Assembly (NCBI RefSeq): GCF_005116575.1
Contig: NZ_SWCN01000011.1
Location: 107,417 to 171,416 of the forward strand
Origin: Desulforhopalus sp. IMCC35007
GTDB lineage: Bacteria > Desulfobacterota > Desulfobulbia > Desulfobulbales > Desulfocapsaceae
Direction of reading: 5' to 3'
DNA: 64,000 nucleotides
The first letter of the stretch is position 1, and every line of letters begins with the position of its first letter. Of this stretch, positions 52,527 through 62,500 are shown in pieces. A program made the translations under genes and the position numbers. The notes under the pieces are model-generated. The model ran no database searches and was not told where the DNA came from. It saw nothing but the letters and a program-made list of their open reading frames with translations.

Positions 52527-54947
52527 ATGAATAAACAATACCCATATGAGAAGTTAGGACTCTTGTATCTTGGCAGGGAGCTTGATTTTGAAAGCGGGGT
52601 CGCTTCTGATGTACCCTTTCTCTATAAAAACAAAAATCTGACTACCCATGGCGTCATCATAGGTATGACGGGCAGTGGTAAGACCGGGCTGGGGATTGGG
52701 CTCATCGAAGAGGCGATCATGGACAATGTGCCCTCGATTGTGATCGATCCTAAAGGAGACATGGGAAACCTGCTGTTGACCTTTCCTGAAGGAAGACCGG
52801 AAGATTATCAACCATGGGTTGATCCTGCAGAGGCTGCGCGAAAAGAAATGTCTGTTGAAGAGTTTGCAGCCGCTACCGCGACAACCTGGAAAGAGGGTCT
52901 CGCTTCCTGGGGGCAGGGAGCGGAACGGGTTAAAAGCCTACGTTCAAAAACAACTATGACCATCTACACCCCGGGTAGCAGTGCCGGGGTGCCGGTTTCT
53001 GTGCTTAGTGGTTTTTCAGCACCCGATGAGAGCGTATTACGCGACACAGACACCTTAAATAGCCTCGTTAACGCCACCACCACCAGTCTGCTTGCGCTGG
53101 TTAATATCTCAGGGGACCCTCTGCAGAGCAAAGAACATATCCTGCTCAGTTCTCTTCTTCTGCATTTCTGGCGGAGGGGAGAAGATCTCTCCATGGAGTC
53201 AGTCATTGGTCAGATTGTTAATCCGCCCTTCTCCAAGGTGGGAGTTTTCTCTTTAGATACCTTTTACCCCCAGAGTGAGCGAATGTCTCTGGCGATGACG
53301 CTCAATAATATTCTTGCGAGCCCTACGTTCAGTGCATGGACAGAAGGCGAACCGCTTGATATTCAAAGGATACTCTACGGAGATAACGGTTTGCCCCGAA
53401 CGGCGATTTTTTCAATCGCCCACCTCAGCGATACAGAAAGGATGTTTTTTGTGACCATGCTCCTCAACCAGTTTATTGGCTGGATGCGCAGGCAGCAGGG
53501 CTCTTCATCGCTTAAGGCGCTTCTCTATATGGACGAGATCTTTGGTTATTTTCCTCCGACGGCGAACCCTCCATCCAAAAAACCGATGATGCTGCTGCTC
53601 AAGCAGGCGAGAGCTTTTGGTATCGGGGTGGTTCTCTCCACCCAGAATCCTGTGGATCTGGACTATAAGGGGCTTTCAAATATAGGTACCTGGTTTGTTG
53701 GTCGACTGCAGACCAGGCAGGACCAGGAGAAGGTGGTTGAGGGGATTGTAGGGGCAAGCGATGGCAGACTTGATATGAGCAAGGTCCGTCGTCTGCTTTC
53801 CGACATGAAAGGCAGGCAGTTTCTCCTTAATTCTGTCCATCTTGACGAACCAGTTCTCTTTGAAACCCGCTGGGCGATGTCCTATCTCAAAGGACCTATC
53901 TCTTCAAATGATATCAAAAAGTTGATGGCTCCCATGAAAAGTCAGCGGGTAGATGACGGAGGTCTCCCTGAGGTTGGTGTCTCCTCTGCATTTGGACCTG
54001 AAGTTGGTCCGGGGATGGCTCCGGTAATCGCCAAGGGTATCGAGCAACGCTATTACTTGCACACTATCCTCAGTGACAGACCATGTTTTGAACCTAAACT
54101 TGCAGTTCAGGCTTCGGTACGCTTTTATAACGCCAAGAGAAACATTGATGAAGTGATAAAAATCAATCAGCATTTTCTCCTTGATGACTCTTTTCCTTTG
54201 CTGGATTGGGAAAATGGTCCTGATGCAGAATATTTCCTCGATGACTGTTTAACCACTCCTCCAGCAGATAGTCTTTTCTATCCGCTACCGGATGGCTTTG
54301 CGGACATGAAAGATCTCTCAGAGCTGTCGGAGTCTTTTGCCGACTATCTCTATCAAAATAAAAAACTCGAACTGTTCCGCGTGGCGTCGTTGAATCTGGA
54401 ATCACTGCCTGGCCAGTCACAAGGGGACTTTTCTGTTGTGCTGGGAGACCTGCTGCGGGAGAAAAAAGAGGAGGCTGTAGAAAAACTTCAGGCAAAATAT
54501 CGCGTTAAGCAGGAGAGGCTGGAGCAAAAGCTGGACCGGGCCATGGCCAAGGTCGAAAAAGAACAGCAGGATGTCCAGTCCAAGACAACGGATACCCTCA
54601 TCTCCTTTGGTGCTGCAATAGTGGGTGCCTTTTTTGGCCGCAAGGCATTGTCTGCCACAAATATCAGCAAGGCTGCCACTGGCATTCGTAACGTTGGTCG
54701 GGTGAGCAAGGAAAAAAGTGATGTTAAACGGGCAGAACAGGAGGTGTTTGAGGTACAGGAGGAGCTTGAGGAGCTGGCAGCCGAGATCGAAGAACAGATA
54801 ATGGAGCTTGGAGATGATTTTGAAAGAGATAATTACGAAATCGAAACCTTTGCCATAAAGCCAAGGCGCTCGGATATCTTTGACGTTCGCCTGGCCCTTG
54901 TCTGGGAGATGGTCGCTGTACCGCAGCAAGGTGGGTCGGCGGGATGA
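52527..54947 (+). CDS. HerA/FtsK-like P-loop ATPase of unknown role
   Basis: An 806-residue protein with a RecA-like motor of the HerA/FtsK/VirB4 superfamily. Walker A GMTGSGKT at 46-53, SIVIDPKGDMGNLLL, Walker B ALLYMDEIFGYFPP, sensor VVLSTQNPVDLDYKGL and an arginine-rich VGRLQTRQDQEKVVEGI. The C-terminal third (about 650-780) is a long charged coiled coil broken by a short hydrophobic Gly/Ala segment (ISFGAAIVGAFFG), followed by a conserved-looking end. AGGAG precedes the ATG. No NurA nuclease or secretion genes adjoin it, so DNA processing, DNA translocation or defence are all open. Confidence 0.8.
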   Translation: MNKQYPYEKLGLLYLGRELDFESGVASDVPFLYKNKNLTTHGVIIGMTGSGKTGLGIGLIEEAIMDNVPSIVIDPKGDMGNLLLTFPEGRPEDYQPWVDPAEAARKEMSVEEFAAATATTWKEGLASWGQGAERVKSLRSKTTMTIYTPGSSAGVPVSVLSGFSAPDESVLRDTDTLNSLVNATTTSLLALVNISGDPLQSKEHILLSSLLLHFWRRGEDLSMESVIGQIVNPPFSKVGVFSLDTFYPQSERMSLAMTLNNILASPTFSAWTEGEPLDIQRILYGDNGLPRTAIFSIAHLSDTERMFFVTMLLNQFIGWMRRQQGSSSLKALLYMDEIFGYFPPTANPPSKKPMMLLLKQARAFGIGVVLSTQNPVDLDYKGLSNIGTWFVGRLQTRQDQEKVVEGIVGASDGRLDMSKVRRLLSDMKGRQFLLNSVHLDEPVLFETRWAMSYLKGPISSNDIKKLMAPMKSQRVDDGGLPEVGVSSAFGPEVGPGMAPVIAKGIEQRYYLHTILSDRPCFEPKLAVQASVRFYNAKRNIDEVIKINQHFLLDDSFPLLDWENGPDAEYFLDDCLTTPPADSLFYPLPDGFADMKDLSELSESFADYLYQNKKLELFRVASLNLESLPGQSQGDFSVVLGDLLREKKEEAVEKLQAKYRVKQERLEQKLDRAMAKVEKEQQDVQSKTTDTLISFGAAIVGAFFGRKALSATNISKAATGIRNVGRVSKEKSDVKRAEQEVFEVQEELEELAAEIEEQIMELGDDFERDNYEIETFAIKPRRSDIFDVRLALVWEMVAVPQQGGSAG

Positions 54948-55146
54948 ACCTTTATAGATGAAAAGAGTCCATCTGCAGGGACAAAATGCGTTTTTACCTG
55001 TTTTTCTGGAACGTCCAGTGAAAATCTTTACAATCGCCTTATCGTATTAAGCGATATGATGGGTGAGAACAAAGCTAAAAAGCGCCCGGCATTCAAGAAG
55101 AATGTTACTGCCGGGATTGGAGTAAATACAAATAACAGGAACTGAC

Positions 55147-55479
55147 ATGGCGAAAGATAATATCAAAAGTAGTACCTATCAGGATATTTCGACGCGGTAT
55201 CCGGAAGTCTTTAGTGCCCTTGAAAAGCTGGGAACCACTGTAAGAGAAAGTGGCCCTCTCGATGAAAAAACCAGTCATCTCATCCAACTGGCGGCGGCGG
55301 CTGCCTCCAAATCTGAAGGTTCGGTTCACTCTCACACGAGAAGGGCGCAAAAAGCCGGAGCCTCACAGGAGGAGATTTACCACACTCTGTTGCTGTTGAT
55401 TTCAACCATCGGCTTTCCCCAGACTATGGCTGCTATCTCATGGAGCCGGGATATTCTTGAGGGAGAAAAGAGGGAGTAG
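55147..55479 (+). CDS. Carboxymuconolactone decarboxylase/AhpD-like protein without CxxC
   Basis: 110 residues with the CMD fold: YPEVFSALEKLGTTVRESGP, LDEKTSHLIQLAAAAASKSE, then EGSVHSHTRRAQKAGASQEE and a C-terminal helix ending in LLISTIGFPQTMAA. The AhpD CxxC peroxidatic pair is absent (GSVHSH in its place), so peroxidase activity of the AhpD kind is not expected. Many such proteins are of unknown function. Followed by a clear terminator. Confidence 0.85.
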   Translation: MAKDNIKSSTYQDISTRYPEVFSALEKLGTTVRESGPLDEKTSHLIQLAAAAASKSEGSVHSHTRRAQKAGASQEEIYHTLLLLISTIGFPQTMAAISWSRDILEGEKRE

Positions 55480-55517
55480 GTTTTTTGGTAGTTTTCTCAT
55501 CCTTTAAATGAAGGTTT

Positions 55518-55547
55518 AAGGCCATTACGTTTCGTAGTGGCCTTTTT
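55518..55547 (+). terminator. Terminator after the CMD-like gene
   Basis: AAGGCCATTACG (55518-55529) and CGTAGTGGCCTT (55533-55544) pair over 12 bp with one G-T wobble and a 3-nt loop, followed by TTTAGATTTTATTC. It lies about 40 nt past the stop and between convergent genes. Confidence 0.85.
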
Positions 55548-55552
55548 AGATT

Positions 55553-56203
55553 TTATTCGATAATGAGATTATGCAGCTCGTCCTTATCGCCTTTTTCATA
55601 TGGGAAATGTTCCTGTAAGATTTCACCGATGCTCTGTATAGCAGAGCAGATAGCTTGACATTGATTTTTTTGTTTGATGCCATAAGTGAGCTGATCGACG
55701 ACCTTGTCCCAGATTGTCTGACTGATCCTGCTGTTGATCCCGGAATCGGCAAGTATCCAGACCTTTTTTTCCAGTACCGATATGTAGAGGAGGATACCGT
55801 TGTCCGCTGCTGTTTTATAGAGCCCCTGACTGTAAAAGGCTGCGAGGGCCGATTTACTGACCTGGGTTTCCACATGGCCCTGATTGAGGAAATAATATTT
55901 CAACCGGTCTGTGCGGTGCACCCAAAAATAAAGGGGAAGAAAAGTAAGGGAAAACAAGGCAAGAAACAGCCACATGTTCTCTGGCCCAATCCAGATTCGT
56001 TGCCCGATAATGACGGACAGTAACAGGCTTGAAGGGATGGACAAAGATGCACTACACACTAAAGCCGCTAGTGGGTACTCATCACTTTTTGTAACGACCA
56101 TGGGAACAATTTCTCCCGTGGTTCTTTTTTCAGCTGCCTGCACGGCAAGCGTGATTTTATCCTGCTCTTCCTTTGTGAGGAATAACTCCGCAAGGCTTTT
56201 CAT
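55553..56203 (-). CDS. TPM-domain membrane protein
   Basis: A 216-residue protein: N-terminal TPM-domain segment (TKEEQDKITLAVQAAEKRTT, GEIVPMVV), two hydrophobic helices (about 48-95: LSIPSSLLLSVIIG, MWLFLALFSLTFLPLYFW), then the rest of the domain (SKSALAAFYSQGLYKTAADN, ILLYISVLEKKVWILADSGI). I chose ATG 56203: AGGAGG lies just upstream in the end of the preceding gene, and the longer frame merely reads that gene's glycine repeats out of frame. Follows the YgcG-type gene, as is usual in LemA-TPM-TPM operons. Function unknown. Confidence 0.85.
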   Translation of the reverse strand: MKSLAELFLTKEEQDKITLAVQAAEKRTTGEIVPMVVTKSDEYPLAALVCSASLSIPSSLLLSVIIGQRIWIGPENMWLFLALFSLTFLPLYFWVHRTDRLKYYFLNQGHVETQVSKSALAAFYSQGLYKTAADNGILLYISVLEKKVWILADSGINSRISQTIWDKVVDQLTYGIKQKNQCQAICSAIQSIGEILQEHFPYEKGDKDELHNLIIE

Positions 56204-56204
56204 A

Positions 56205-57107
56205 TCACCATCCTCCTGACGAACCACCGCCGCCAAAACCACCGCCACCCCCGCTAAAGCCTCCTCCTCCACCAAAACTGCCCCCGCCAAAGCCTCCACG
56301 AAAAATGTCGGAGTTTCTGCTTTTGCTCGATCTGCTGATCCTTCTTGTGGGGCGGGAACCTGTCCTGCCAAGGAGCATGCTGGCGAGGTAGCCTGCGATG
56401 AAACCAGCCGGAATAAGGGCGAGGAAAAGCGGCCAGCTAAAACCGGCAAATAAACTTGTTAAAACAGGAAGGGCGACCGACCCTGCTGTGGCACCTATGA
56501 TTTTGTTGCGACCAAAAATCTTGCCAATATTGAAGAGGAAAAAGAGAATAAAGATCAGGTAGCCTGTAATCTCATCCTGGTTGCCTCTACTCTGCTGCTG
56601 GGTGCCTTGTCCTTTGTATTCACCACGTACCGCAGCGATCATTGCAGAAACGCCATCAATGACGCCCTGATTGAAATCTCCATTTTTAAATCTGGGGGTG
56701 ATGACGTTACGAATAATTCGGCCTGCCGTGAGATCTGTGAGTACACCCTCCAGTCCGTAGCCTACTTCTATACGTATTTTTCTGTCATTTTTAGCAATAA
56801 GCAGAAGGGCTCCATTGTCGAGTTTGTCCCGGCCGAGTTGCCAGGCCTCCACCACCCGAAGGGAAAAACCTTCAAGGCTTTCTCCTTCAAGGGATGTGAT
56901 AGTCAATACTGCCAACTGGGTGGATTCTTCCGTCTCAAGTGTTGTGAGGATATTTTCCAGGTGCTCTTTTGTGGAGCTGCTGAGCATATTCGCATAATCG
57001 TTAACCCTTTTTCCGAGAACAGGTACTTCAAGGCCCAGGCAATACTGTGATATAAAAAGCAGGAGCAGAACCTGTATGACAGAAAGGATGAAGATCTTTT
57101 TCAGCAT
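56205..57107 (-). CDS. YgcG-type TPM-domain protein
   Basis: 300 residues. Signal peptide (about 1-25), exported TPM domain (about 30-150: VPVLGKRVNDYANMLSSSTK, TQLAVLTITSLEGES, RKIRIEVGYGLEGVLTDLTA), then two hydrophobic segments and a C-terminal tail of Gly, Ser and Phe repeats (GGGSFGGGGGFSGGGG) ending SSGGW. The Gly-rich tail is a family hallmark. Lies 15 nt after lemA on the minus strand. Roles reported for the family concern membrane stress; exact job unknown. Confidence 0.9.
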   Translation of the reverse strand: MLKKIFILSVIQVLLLLFISQYCLGLEVPVLGKRVNDYANMLSSSTKEHLENILTTLETEESTQLAVLTITSLEGESLEGFSLRVVEAWQLGRDKLDNGALLLIAKNDRKIRIEVGYGLEGVLTDLTAGRIIRNVITPRFKNGDFNQGVIDGVSAMIAAVRGEYKGQGTQQQSRGNQDEITGYLIFILFFLFNIGKIFGRNKIIGATAGSVALPVLTSLFAGFSWPLFLALIPAGFIAGYLASMLLGRTGSRPTRRISRSSKSRNSDIFRGGFGGGSFGGGGGFSGGGGGFGGGGSSGGW

Positions 57108-57122
57108 GGTTGTTATACCTGT

Positions 57123-57719
57123 TTAAAACTTAACCTTGGGTACCTCTTTGGCGGCCTCGTCAGCCTTGTAGTATTCTTTTCTGTCTAAATGAAGAATGAG
57201 AGAATTGGTAAGGCTTTCCGGAAATTTACGGATCGATGCGTTAAACATTTCAACGGTCTCATTGTAACGTTGTCTGGCCACATTAATTCTGTTTTCTGTG
57301 CCTTCGAGTTGAGTCTGCAGGTCAAGAAAATTCTGGTTGGCCTTGAGGTCAGGATATCTTTCCACGATGACCATGAGTCTGCCAAGGGCCGACGATAGGC
57401 CTCCCTGGGCAGCTTGAAACTGACTCATGGCGTCCGGGTTGCTTAAATCTTCGGGTGAGAGCTGAACAGAGGAGGCTTTGGACCTGGCGTTTATAACGGC
57501 TTCAAGTGTCTCAGCTTCGTGTTTGGCGTAGCCTTTTACCGTTTCAACGAGGTTTGGGATCAGGTCTCCTCTCCGCTGGAGGGTCGCTTCGACATCGGCC
57601 CAGGCCTTGTAAACACTTTCTTCCTTTACCTGAAGAGAGTTGTAGCCGCATCCACTGAGAAAAAAAACGGGTAATAAAAAAGTGTACAGAAGAAAAGTAA
57701 AACGAGTAAATCGAAGCAT
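57123..57719 (-). CDS. LemA family lipoprotein
   Basis: 198 residues. A hydrophobic signal ends in the lipobox LSGC with lipidated Cys24. The LemA domain follows: [60 protein letters not shown] and [10 protein letters not shown]. First gene of the LemA, YgcG, TPM operon. LemA proteins are conserved coiled-coil membrane proteins without an established biochemical function. Confidence 0.93.
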   Translation of the reverse strand: MLRFTRFTFLLYTFLLPVFFLSGCGYNSLQVKEESVYKAWADVEATLQRRGDLIPNLVETVKGYAKHEAETLEAVINARSKASSVQLSPEDLSNPDAMSQFQAAQGGLSSALGRLMVIVERYPDLKANQNFLDLQTQLEGTENRINVARQRYNETVEMFNASIRKFPESLTNSLILHLDRKEYYKADEAAKEVPKVKF

Positions 57720-57939
57720 GACTCCTCCTGAGCGTTAGTTGTTGCAGATAAAACTCATCATCGTGTGGTCGAGAATCTAGCGATTTATAGTAGTGCGTTT
57801 TGTTGTACCTGTCTACTCCAGGGTGCCCCTCTCCTGGATATTTTATGGAAGTGTTTTCCTATTGTTGTTGAAAGGTGAGCTCTCTGCTCTTTTTCATGTA
57901 TTCTGTCTTTGCCAGTTTTGCTCCATTTTAAGATGATTC

Positions 57940-57996
57940 TTGACAGGAATTTCTGGGTGGCGTAATTTGTTGCCTTGTTAAATATTAATGGGGCAA
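57940..57996 (+). promoter_or_regulatory. Promoter and possible operator of the efflux operon
   Basis: Consensus -35 TTGACA (57940-57945), exact 17-nt spacer, weak -10 TAATTT (57963-57968). Immediately downstream TTGCC (57970-57974) and GGCAA (57992-57996) form an inverted repeat around an AT-rich centre just before the marR start. This fits MarR autorepression; binding is inference. Confidence 0.5.
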
Positions 57997-57999
57997 TGA

Positions 58000-58449
58000 A
58001 TGAAAAACGATTGTAAAGATGACTCGTTGTTACAGTTGATCAGTATGACAGCGCAGGTGATGCGCAGCTTTGCCGACCAGTGGTTGAAAAAATATGATCT
58101 TACCCTCGAGCAGCTGAAAATCTTGAAAACGATGGCTGTCGAGCATGGGCAGACCCAACGTTCGCTTTGCCTGGTGACGGGAAAAAGTGCTGCGAATATA
58201 ACCCGGCTTCTTGATCGGCTGGAGAATAAAAACTATGTGGAGAGGAGAAAGAACCCTGGGGACAGAAGGGCAAGTCTTGTGTTTCTGACACCGGAAGGGC
58301 TTCGGATTCGTGAAAAGGTCCGGGATGGGTTCGATGAAATGCGTGCAGCAATTTTACAGGATATCGATCCTGGAAAATATGAACAGACCATAGAAGTATT
58401 GCACCTGATTAAAGATAGAGTTGAAAATGTATCCGTAGATAAAGGGTGA
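58000..58449 (+). CDS. MarR family transcriptional regulator
   Basis: 149 residues with the winged-helix MarR fold: LTLEQLKILKTMAVEHGQTQ, recognition region VTGKSAANITRLLDRLENKN, wing YVERRKNPGDRRASLVFLTP. Stop overlaps the start region of the membrane fusion gene. It most likely represses the efflux operon it heads and is released by a small ligand. Confidence 0.93.
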   Translation: MKNDCKDDSLLQLISMTAQVMRSFADQWLKKYDLTLEQLKILKTMAVEHGQTQRSLCLVTGKSAANITRLLDRLENKNYVERRKNPGDRRASLVFLTPEGLRIREKVRDGFDEMRAAILQDIDPGKYEQTIEVLHLIKDRVENVSVDKG

Positions 58450-58457
58450 GGGAAGAG

Positions 58458-59507
58458 ATGCTTAAAAAAATCGTGATGATCAGTATTTTTCTGTTGTCTT
58501 CTGCAGCTTACGCCGCCGGGCCTCCACCAGCCAAGGTCGTCCTTGGGGAGGTTGTGAAAAAAGAAGTGGCTACAACCCAGTCGGTCACAGGGGTTCTCTA
58601 TTATGAGAGAGTCAGTGATATCTCGACGGAGGTTGTTGGACTTGTTGAGGAAATTAAAGTTAGCCAGGGGGATCATGTCAAAACTGGCGACCTGCTTGTC
58701 CGGCTCAATACGGAAATACTGGAAAAGGAAATCGCCTTGTCCAGAACCCGTATTGCCCAGACAGAATTGCGCATTGAGAATCAGGAGAAAAATTATAAGC
58801 GGCTTGAAAGACTCTTTAACAGTGAGGGGGTGAGCGAAAAGGATTTTGATGATGCGTATTTTTCCTATCAGGACGCACAGATGGAAAAACGTGCCGTTGA
58901 GGATAGCCTTGCTAAATTGCTTCTGCAGCAGAAACGTTCATTTATCCGTGCTCCTTTTGGTGGAGTGGTTCTCACTAAAGGTGTTGACTCCGGAGCCTGG
59001 GTGCAGCAGGGCAAAGTCCTGGTGAGCCTTGGTTCGTCGGACGATCTGTTTGTTCGTGCCCCCATTGCTGAAAATTTACTCCGTTTTGTGGAAATTGGAG
59101 AAAAGGTTCCCGTTATCTTAAATGCCTTTGACAAAGAGATTGAAGGTGAAGTGCTCGGTATTGATCCGGTTGCAGATATCAAAACTAAAAACATCTTTCT
59201 TAAAATCAAAGTTCCTTCAATGGATTTTGTTGCCCAGAACATGTCTGCCAATGTTCTCGTTCCAGGCAGTGAGAAAAAAGAGTTGAGTGTACTGAGTCGT
59301 GCGGCTGTGATTAAGTTCCAGGGCAAGGACTTTGTCTACACGGTAAAGGATGACAAAGCAGCCATCATGCCGATAAATATTGTTTCTTATATGGGGCAGA
59401 TGGTTGCAACGGATACCCCGTATATAGCTCCTGGTTTTCCTCTTGTTATTGAAGGTAATGAGCGTTTGCGACCTGACCAGCCGGTGATGGTCGTGGGAGG
59501 AAAGTGA
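58458..59507 (+). CDS. RND efflux periplasmic adaptor (HlyD/MFP family)
   Basis: A 349-residue periplasmic adaptor linking the RND pump to the outer-membrane channel. Signal peptide MLKKIVMISIFLLSSAAYA. The lipoyl/hairpin region starts VEEIKVSQGDHVKTGDLLVR, with helices containing ERLFNSEGVSEKDFDDAYF; the second lipoyl half has FIRAPFGGVVLTKGVDSGAWV. I chose ATG 58458 with GAGGG (58448-58452) 5 nt upstream; GTG at 58446 would overlap the marR stop. No lipobox. Confidence 0.92.
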   Translation: MLKKIVMISIFLLSSAAYAAGPPPAKVVLGEVVKKEVATTQSVTGVLYYERVSDISTEVVGLVEEIKVSQGDHVKTGDLLVRLNTEILEKEIALSRTRIAQTELRIENQEKNYKRLERLFNSEGVSEKDFDDAYFSYQDAQMEKRAVEDSLAKLLLQQKRSFIRAPFGGVVLTKGVDSGAWVQQGKVLVSLGSSDDLFVRAPIAENLLRFVEIGEKVPVILNAFDKEIEGEVLGIDPVADIKTKNIFLKIKVPSMDFVAQNMSANVLVPGSEKKELSVLSRAAVIKFQGKDFVYTVKDDKAAIMPINIVSYMGQMVATDTPYIAPGFPLVIEGNERLRPDQPVMVVGGK

Positions 59508-62500
59508 TGGATATTGTAAAGTATTCACTTGAGAAACCGGTATCGGTGGCGGTTGCGGTCATCCTGCTGGTTACTTTTGGGCTCATCGGTCTGAATCAAT
59601 TGCCGATACAGTTGACCCCAGATGTCGAAACGCCGGAAATCACAGTCCAGACAACCTGGGGCGGTGCAACCCCCTTTGAGATAGAAAAAGAGATTGTAGA
59701 AAAGCAGGAGGAGGCTCTTAAAGGCTTGCAGGGACTCACAAAAATGGAGAGCTCCAGCTATAACAGTTTTGGCGAGGTGACGCTTTCGTTCGCCCTTGAA
59801 ACTGATGTGTCTGACGCCCTGTTGCGGGTGTCCAATAAGCTCAATGAGGTCTCTAATTACCCTGATAATGCTGATAAACCTGTGATCGAGGCGGCGGGGG
59901 CAAATAGCTCGCCTGTCGTCTGGATGGTGGTAAAGCCCAAGGAAGACAATAAAGAGGATATCACCCACTTTATGACCTTTTTTGAGGATAATATTCGCCA
60001 GAATTTTGAGAGGATAAAAGGCGTCGGCTCTATGTTTATCTTTGGTGGAACCGAAGATGAACTGCATATCACCTTAGATATGGAGAAGATGGCCCAGAAT
60101 AAAATCAGCATTAATCAATTATCGGGAGTCGTGGTTCAGGCCAATACCACCACCTCTGCGGGTGTTCTTGGGATTGGTCGGAAAAATTATCGCATACGGA
60201 CCATCGGTCAGTTTCAAAATGCTGAGGATGCTCTGGATGTCGTTATCTATGATGATGGCCTGAAAAGGGTTTATCTCCGTGACGTGGCAACTGTTGCTAA
60301 GGGCTATCAGAAAGAGTCGGCAGCAGTCTTGCATAATGGCCAGCAGATTCTGGTGGTTGGTCTCAGGAAAGAGACAGGGGCTAACGTTCTGGAGATGAGC
60401 GACAGGGTAGAGGCCGAAGTAAAACGTTTAAATGACGGGATTATGGGAGAGCATGGCCTCAACATAGAGCTTGTCTATGACCAGCGGAGTTACATTAACA
60501 CCTCTCTTGACCTGGTGAAACAAAATGTACTGGTGGGAGCCTTACTGGCCGTTGCCGTGCTGTTGACGTTTTTACGAAGCATCAGAACAACCCTGGCAAC
60601 AGCCGTTGCCATTCCGATCTCCGTTATCGGGACCTTTATTTTTCTCTGGCTGTCGGGGCGGAACCTCAACGTCGTCAGCCTTGCAGGTATATCTTTTGCG
60701 GTGGGAATGCTGGTTGATAACTCCATTGTCGTTCTTGAAAATATTGATAGACATCGACAGCTTGGTAAGACCGCCTATGAGGCTGCGTATATCGGTGCCA
60801 AAGAGGTGTGGGGGGCGGTTTTCGCATCTACCGCGACGACGGTCGCTGTTTTTCTTCCCGTTATTTTTATGCAGGAGGAGGCCGGGCAGCTTTTTCGTGA
60901 CATCGCCATTGCGATCACCTTTTCTATAGTAATCAGTCTTCTTGTGTCGATTTCAGTCATTCCGACACTTATCAACCTGTTGTATAGAAATTCGAAGCTC
61001 AAAGCCCAGAATACCCTGCAGAAAAGTTATATTGGCCCGATTATGGTCAGATTTATCATGGCTGTTTCCAATTTTTGCCTGAAAAATGTGTTCACACGAC
61101 TCCTCACGGTAGTCCTGTTTACCAGTTTATCTGTAATGGCTATTTATACTCTCAAGCCGCCTGCAGAATATCTGCCCCAGGGAAACAGAAATCTTATTTT
61201 AAATATACTTATTCCGCCTCCCGGCTATTCTGTTGATAAGTTTAAAGAGATAGGTGAGGGGATATACCAGGCGTCTGCTCCCTACTTTAAGGAAGACAAC
61301 AAAGATGGCTTCCCTCAGCTCAAACAGATGTTTTTTGTTGGTGCGGATCGGTTTACCCTTTTTGGAGCAATTTCCACCCATGAGACAAGGGCAAGTGAGT
61401 TGATCCCTCTTTTTTCAAGGATCATGAACTCCATCCCGGGAATTTTTGGCGTGAGTATCCAGGCGGGGATTTTTGAGCAGGGTTTAGGTGAGGGGAGAAC
61501 TGTCGAGGTGAATATCTCCGGAGAAGATATTGATACCATAGCTGCTGCAGCAATGACACTGTATGGTGGGATCGGTCAAAAGATTCAGGGGGCACAGATT
61601 CGTCCCATTCCCTCTCTTGAGACAAGTTACCCAGAAATTCTTGTTATACCAAATAAGCAGAAACTGGCAGCCAATGGGCTGACTGAACAGGATCTGGGGG
61701 TCTATGTCGATGTGCTCATGGACGGCAGGCGCATAGATGATTTCAGTCCAGCCGGGGTGAAAAAAATTGACCTGGTTGTAAAAGGCAGCGACACTGAATT
61801 CACCAGTCCCGAGAGTATTTTACAGGCAACCATTGTGAATAACTTCGGAGATCTGATTAAAGTAGGTGATGTGGCTGATCTGCAGTACAGTCAGAGTATG
61901 CCTCAGATTAACCATCTTGAGCGTAAAAGAACCATTACTCTCCAGGTCACTCCGCCTGAAACGCTTCCATTGCAGAGTGCCATCGAATTAATTGAAAATG
62001 ATCTGGTTGGTCCATTGACTGCAGAGGGTAAACTGGGTGGAGTAAACATCTCCATTGGTGGAAATGCGGATAAACTTGTAGAAACCGGCAAGGCGTTACA
62101 GTGGAATCTCTTGCTGGCCCTGCTGATAACCTATCTTCTCCTGTCGGCTCTTTTTGAAAATTTTCTCTATCCGCTTATTATTCTTTTTACTGTACCCCTC
62201 GCTGCGGCCGGTGGTTTTGTCGGGCTGCTGGCGGTTAATACTTTTATCACCAGACAGGGGTTTGATGTTCTTGCCATGTTGGGATTCATCATCTTGATCG
62301 GGACGGTGGTGAACAATGCAATTCTTATTGTCCACCAATCGCTCAATAATGTTCGTTATAACGGGCTCCAGGGGTTGGATGCCATCTCTGACGCTGTAAA
62401 AACCAGGATCAGGCCAATCTTTATGAGCGCGACAACCAGTGTTCTTGCCATGAGTCCGCTTGTCATTGCCACAGGTTCTGGTAGTGAATTGTATCGTGGG

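Noticed and set aside
55085..55115. CCCGGCA/TGCCGGG arms after the HerA-like gene
   Set aside because: 7-bp arms with a 17-nt loop and no T-tract; too weak to call a terminator.
56204..56449. N-terminal extension of the TPM protein at 55553-56203
   Set aside because: It is the glycine-repeat end of the neighbouring gene read in another frame; a good SD supports the start at 56203.
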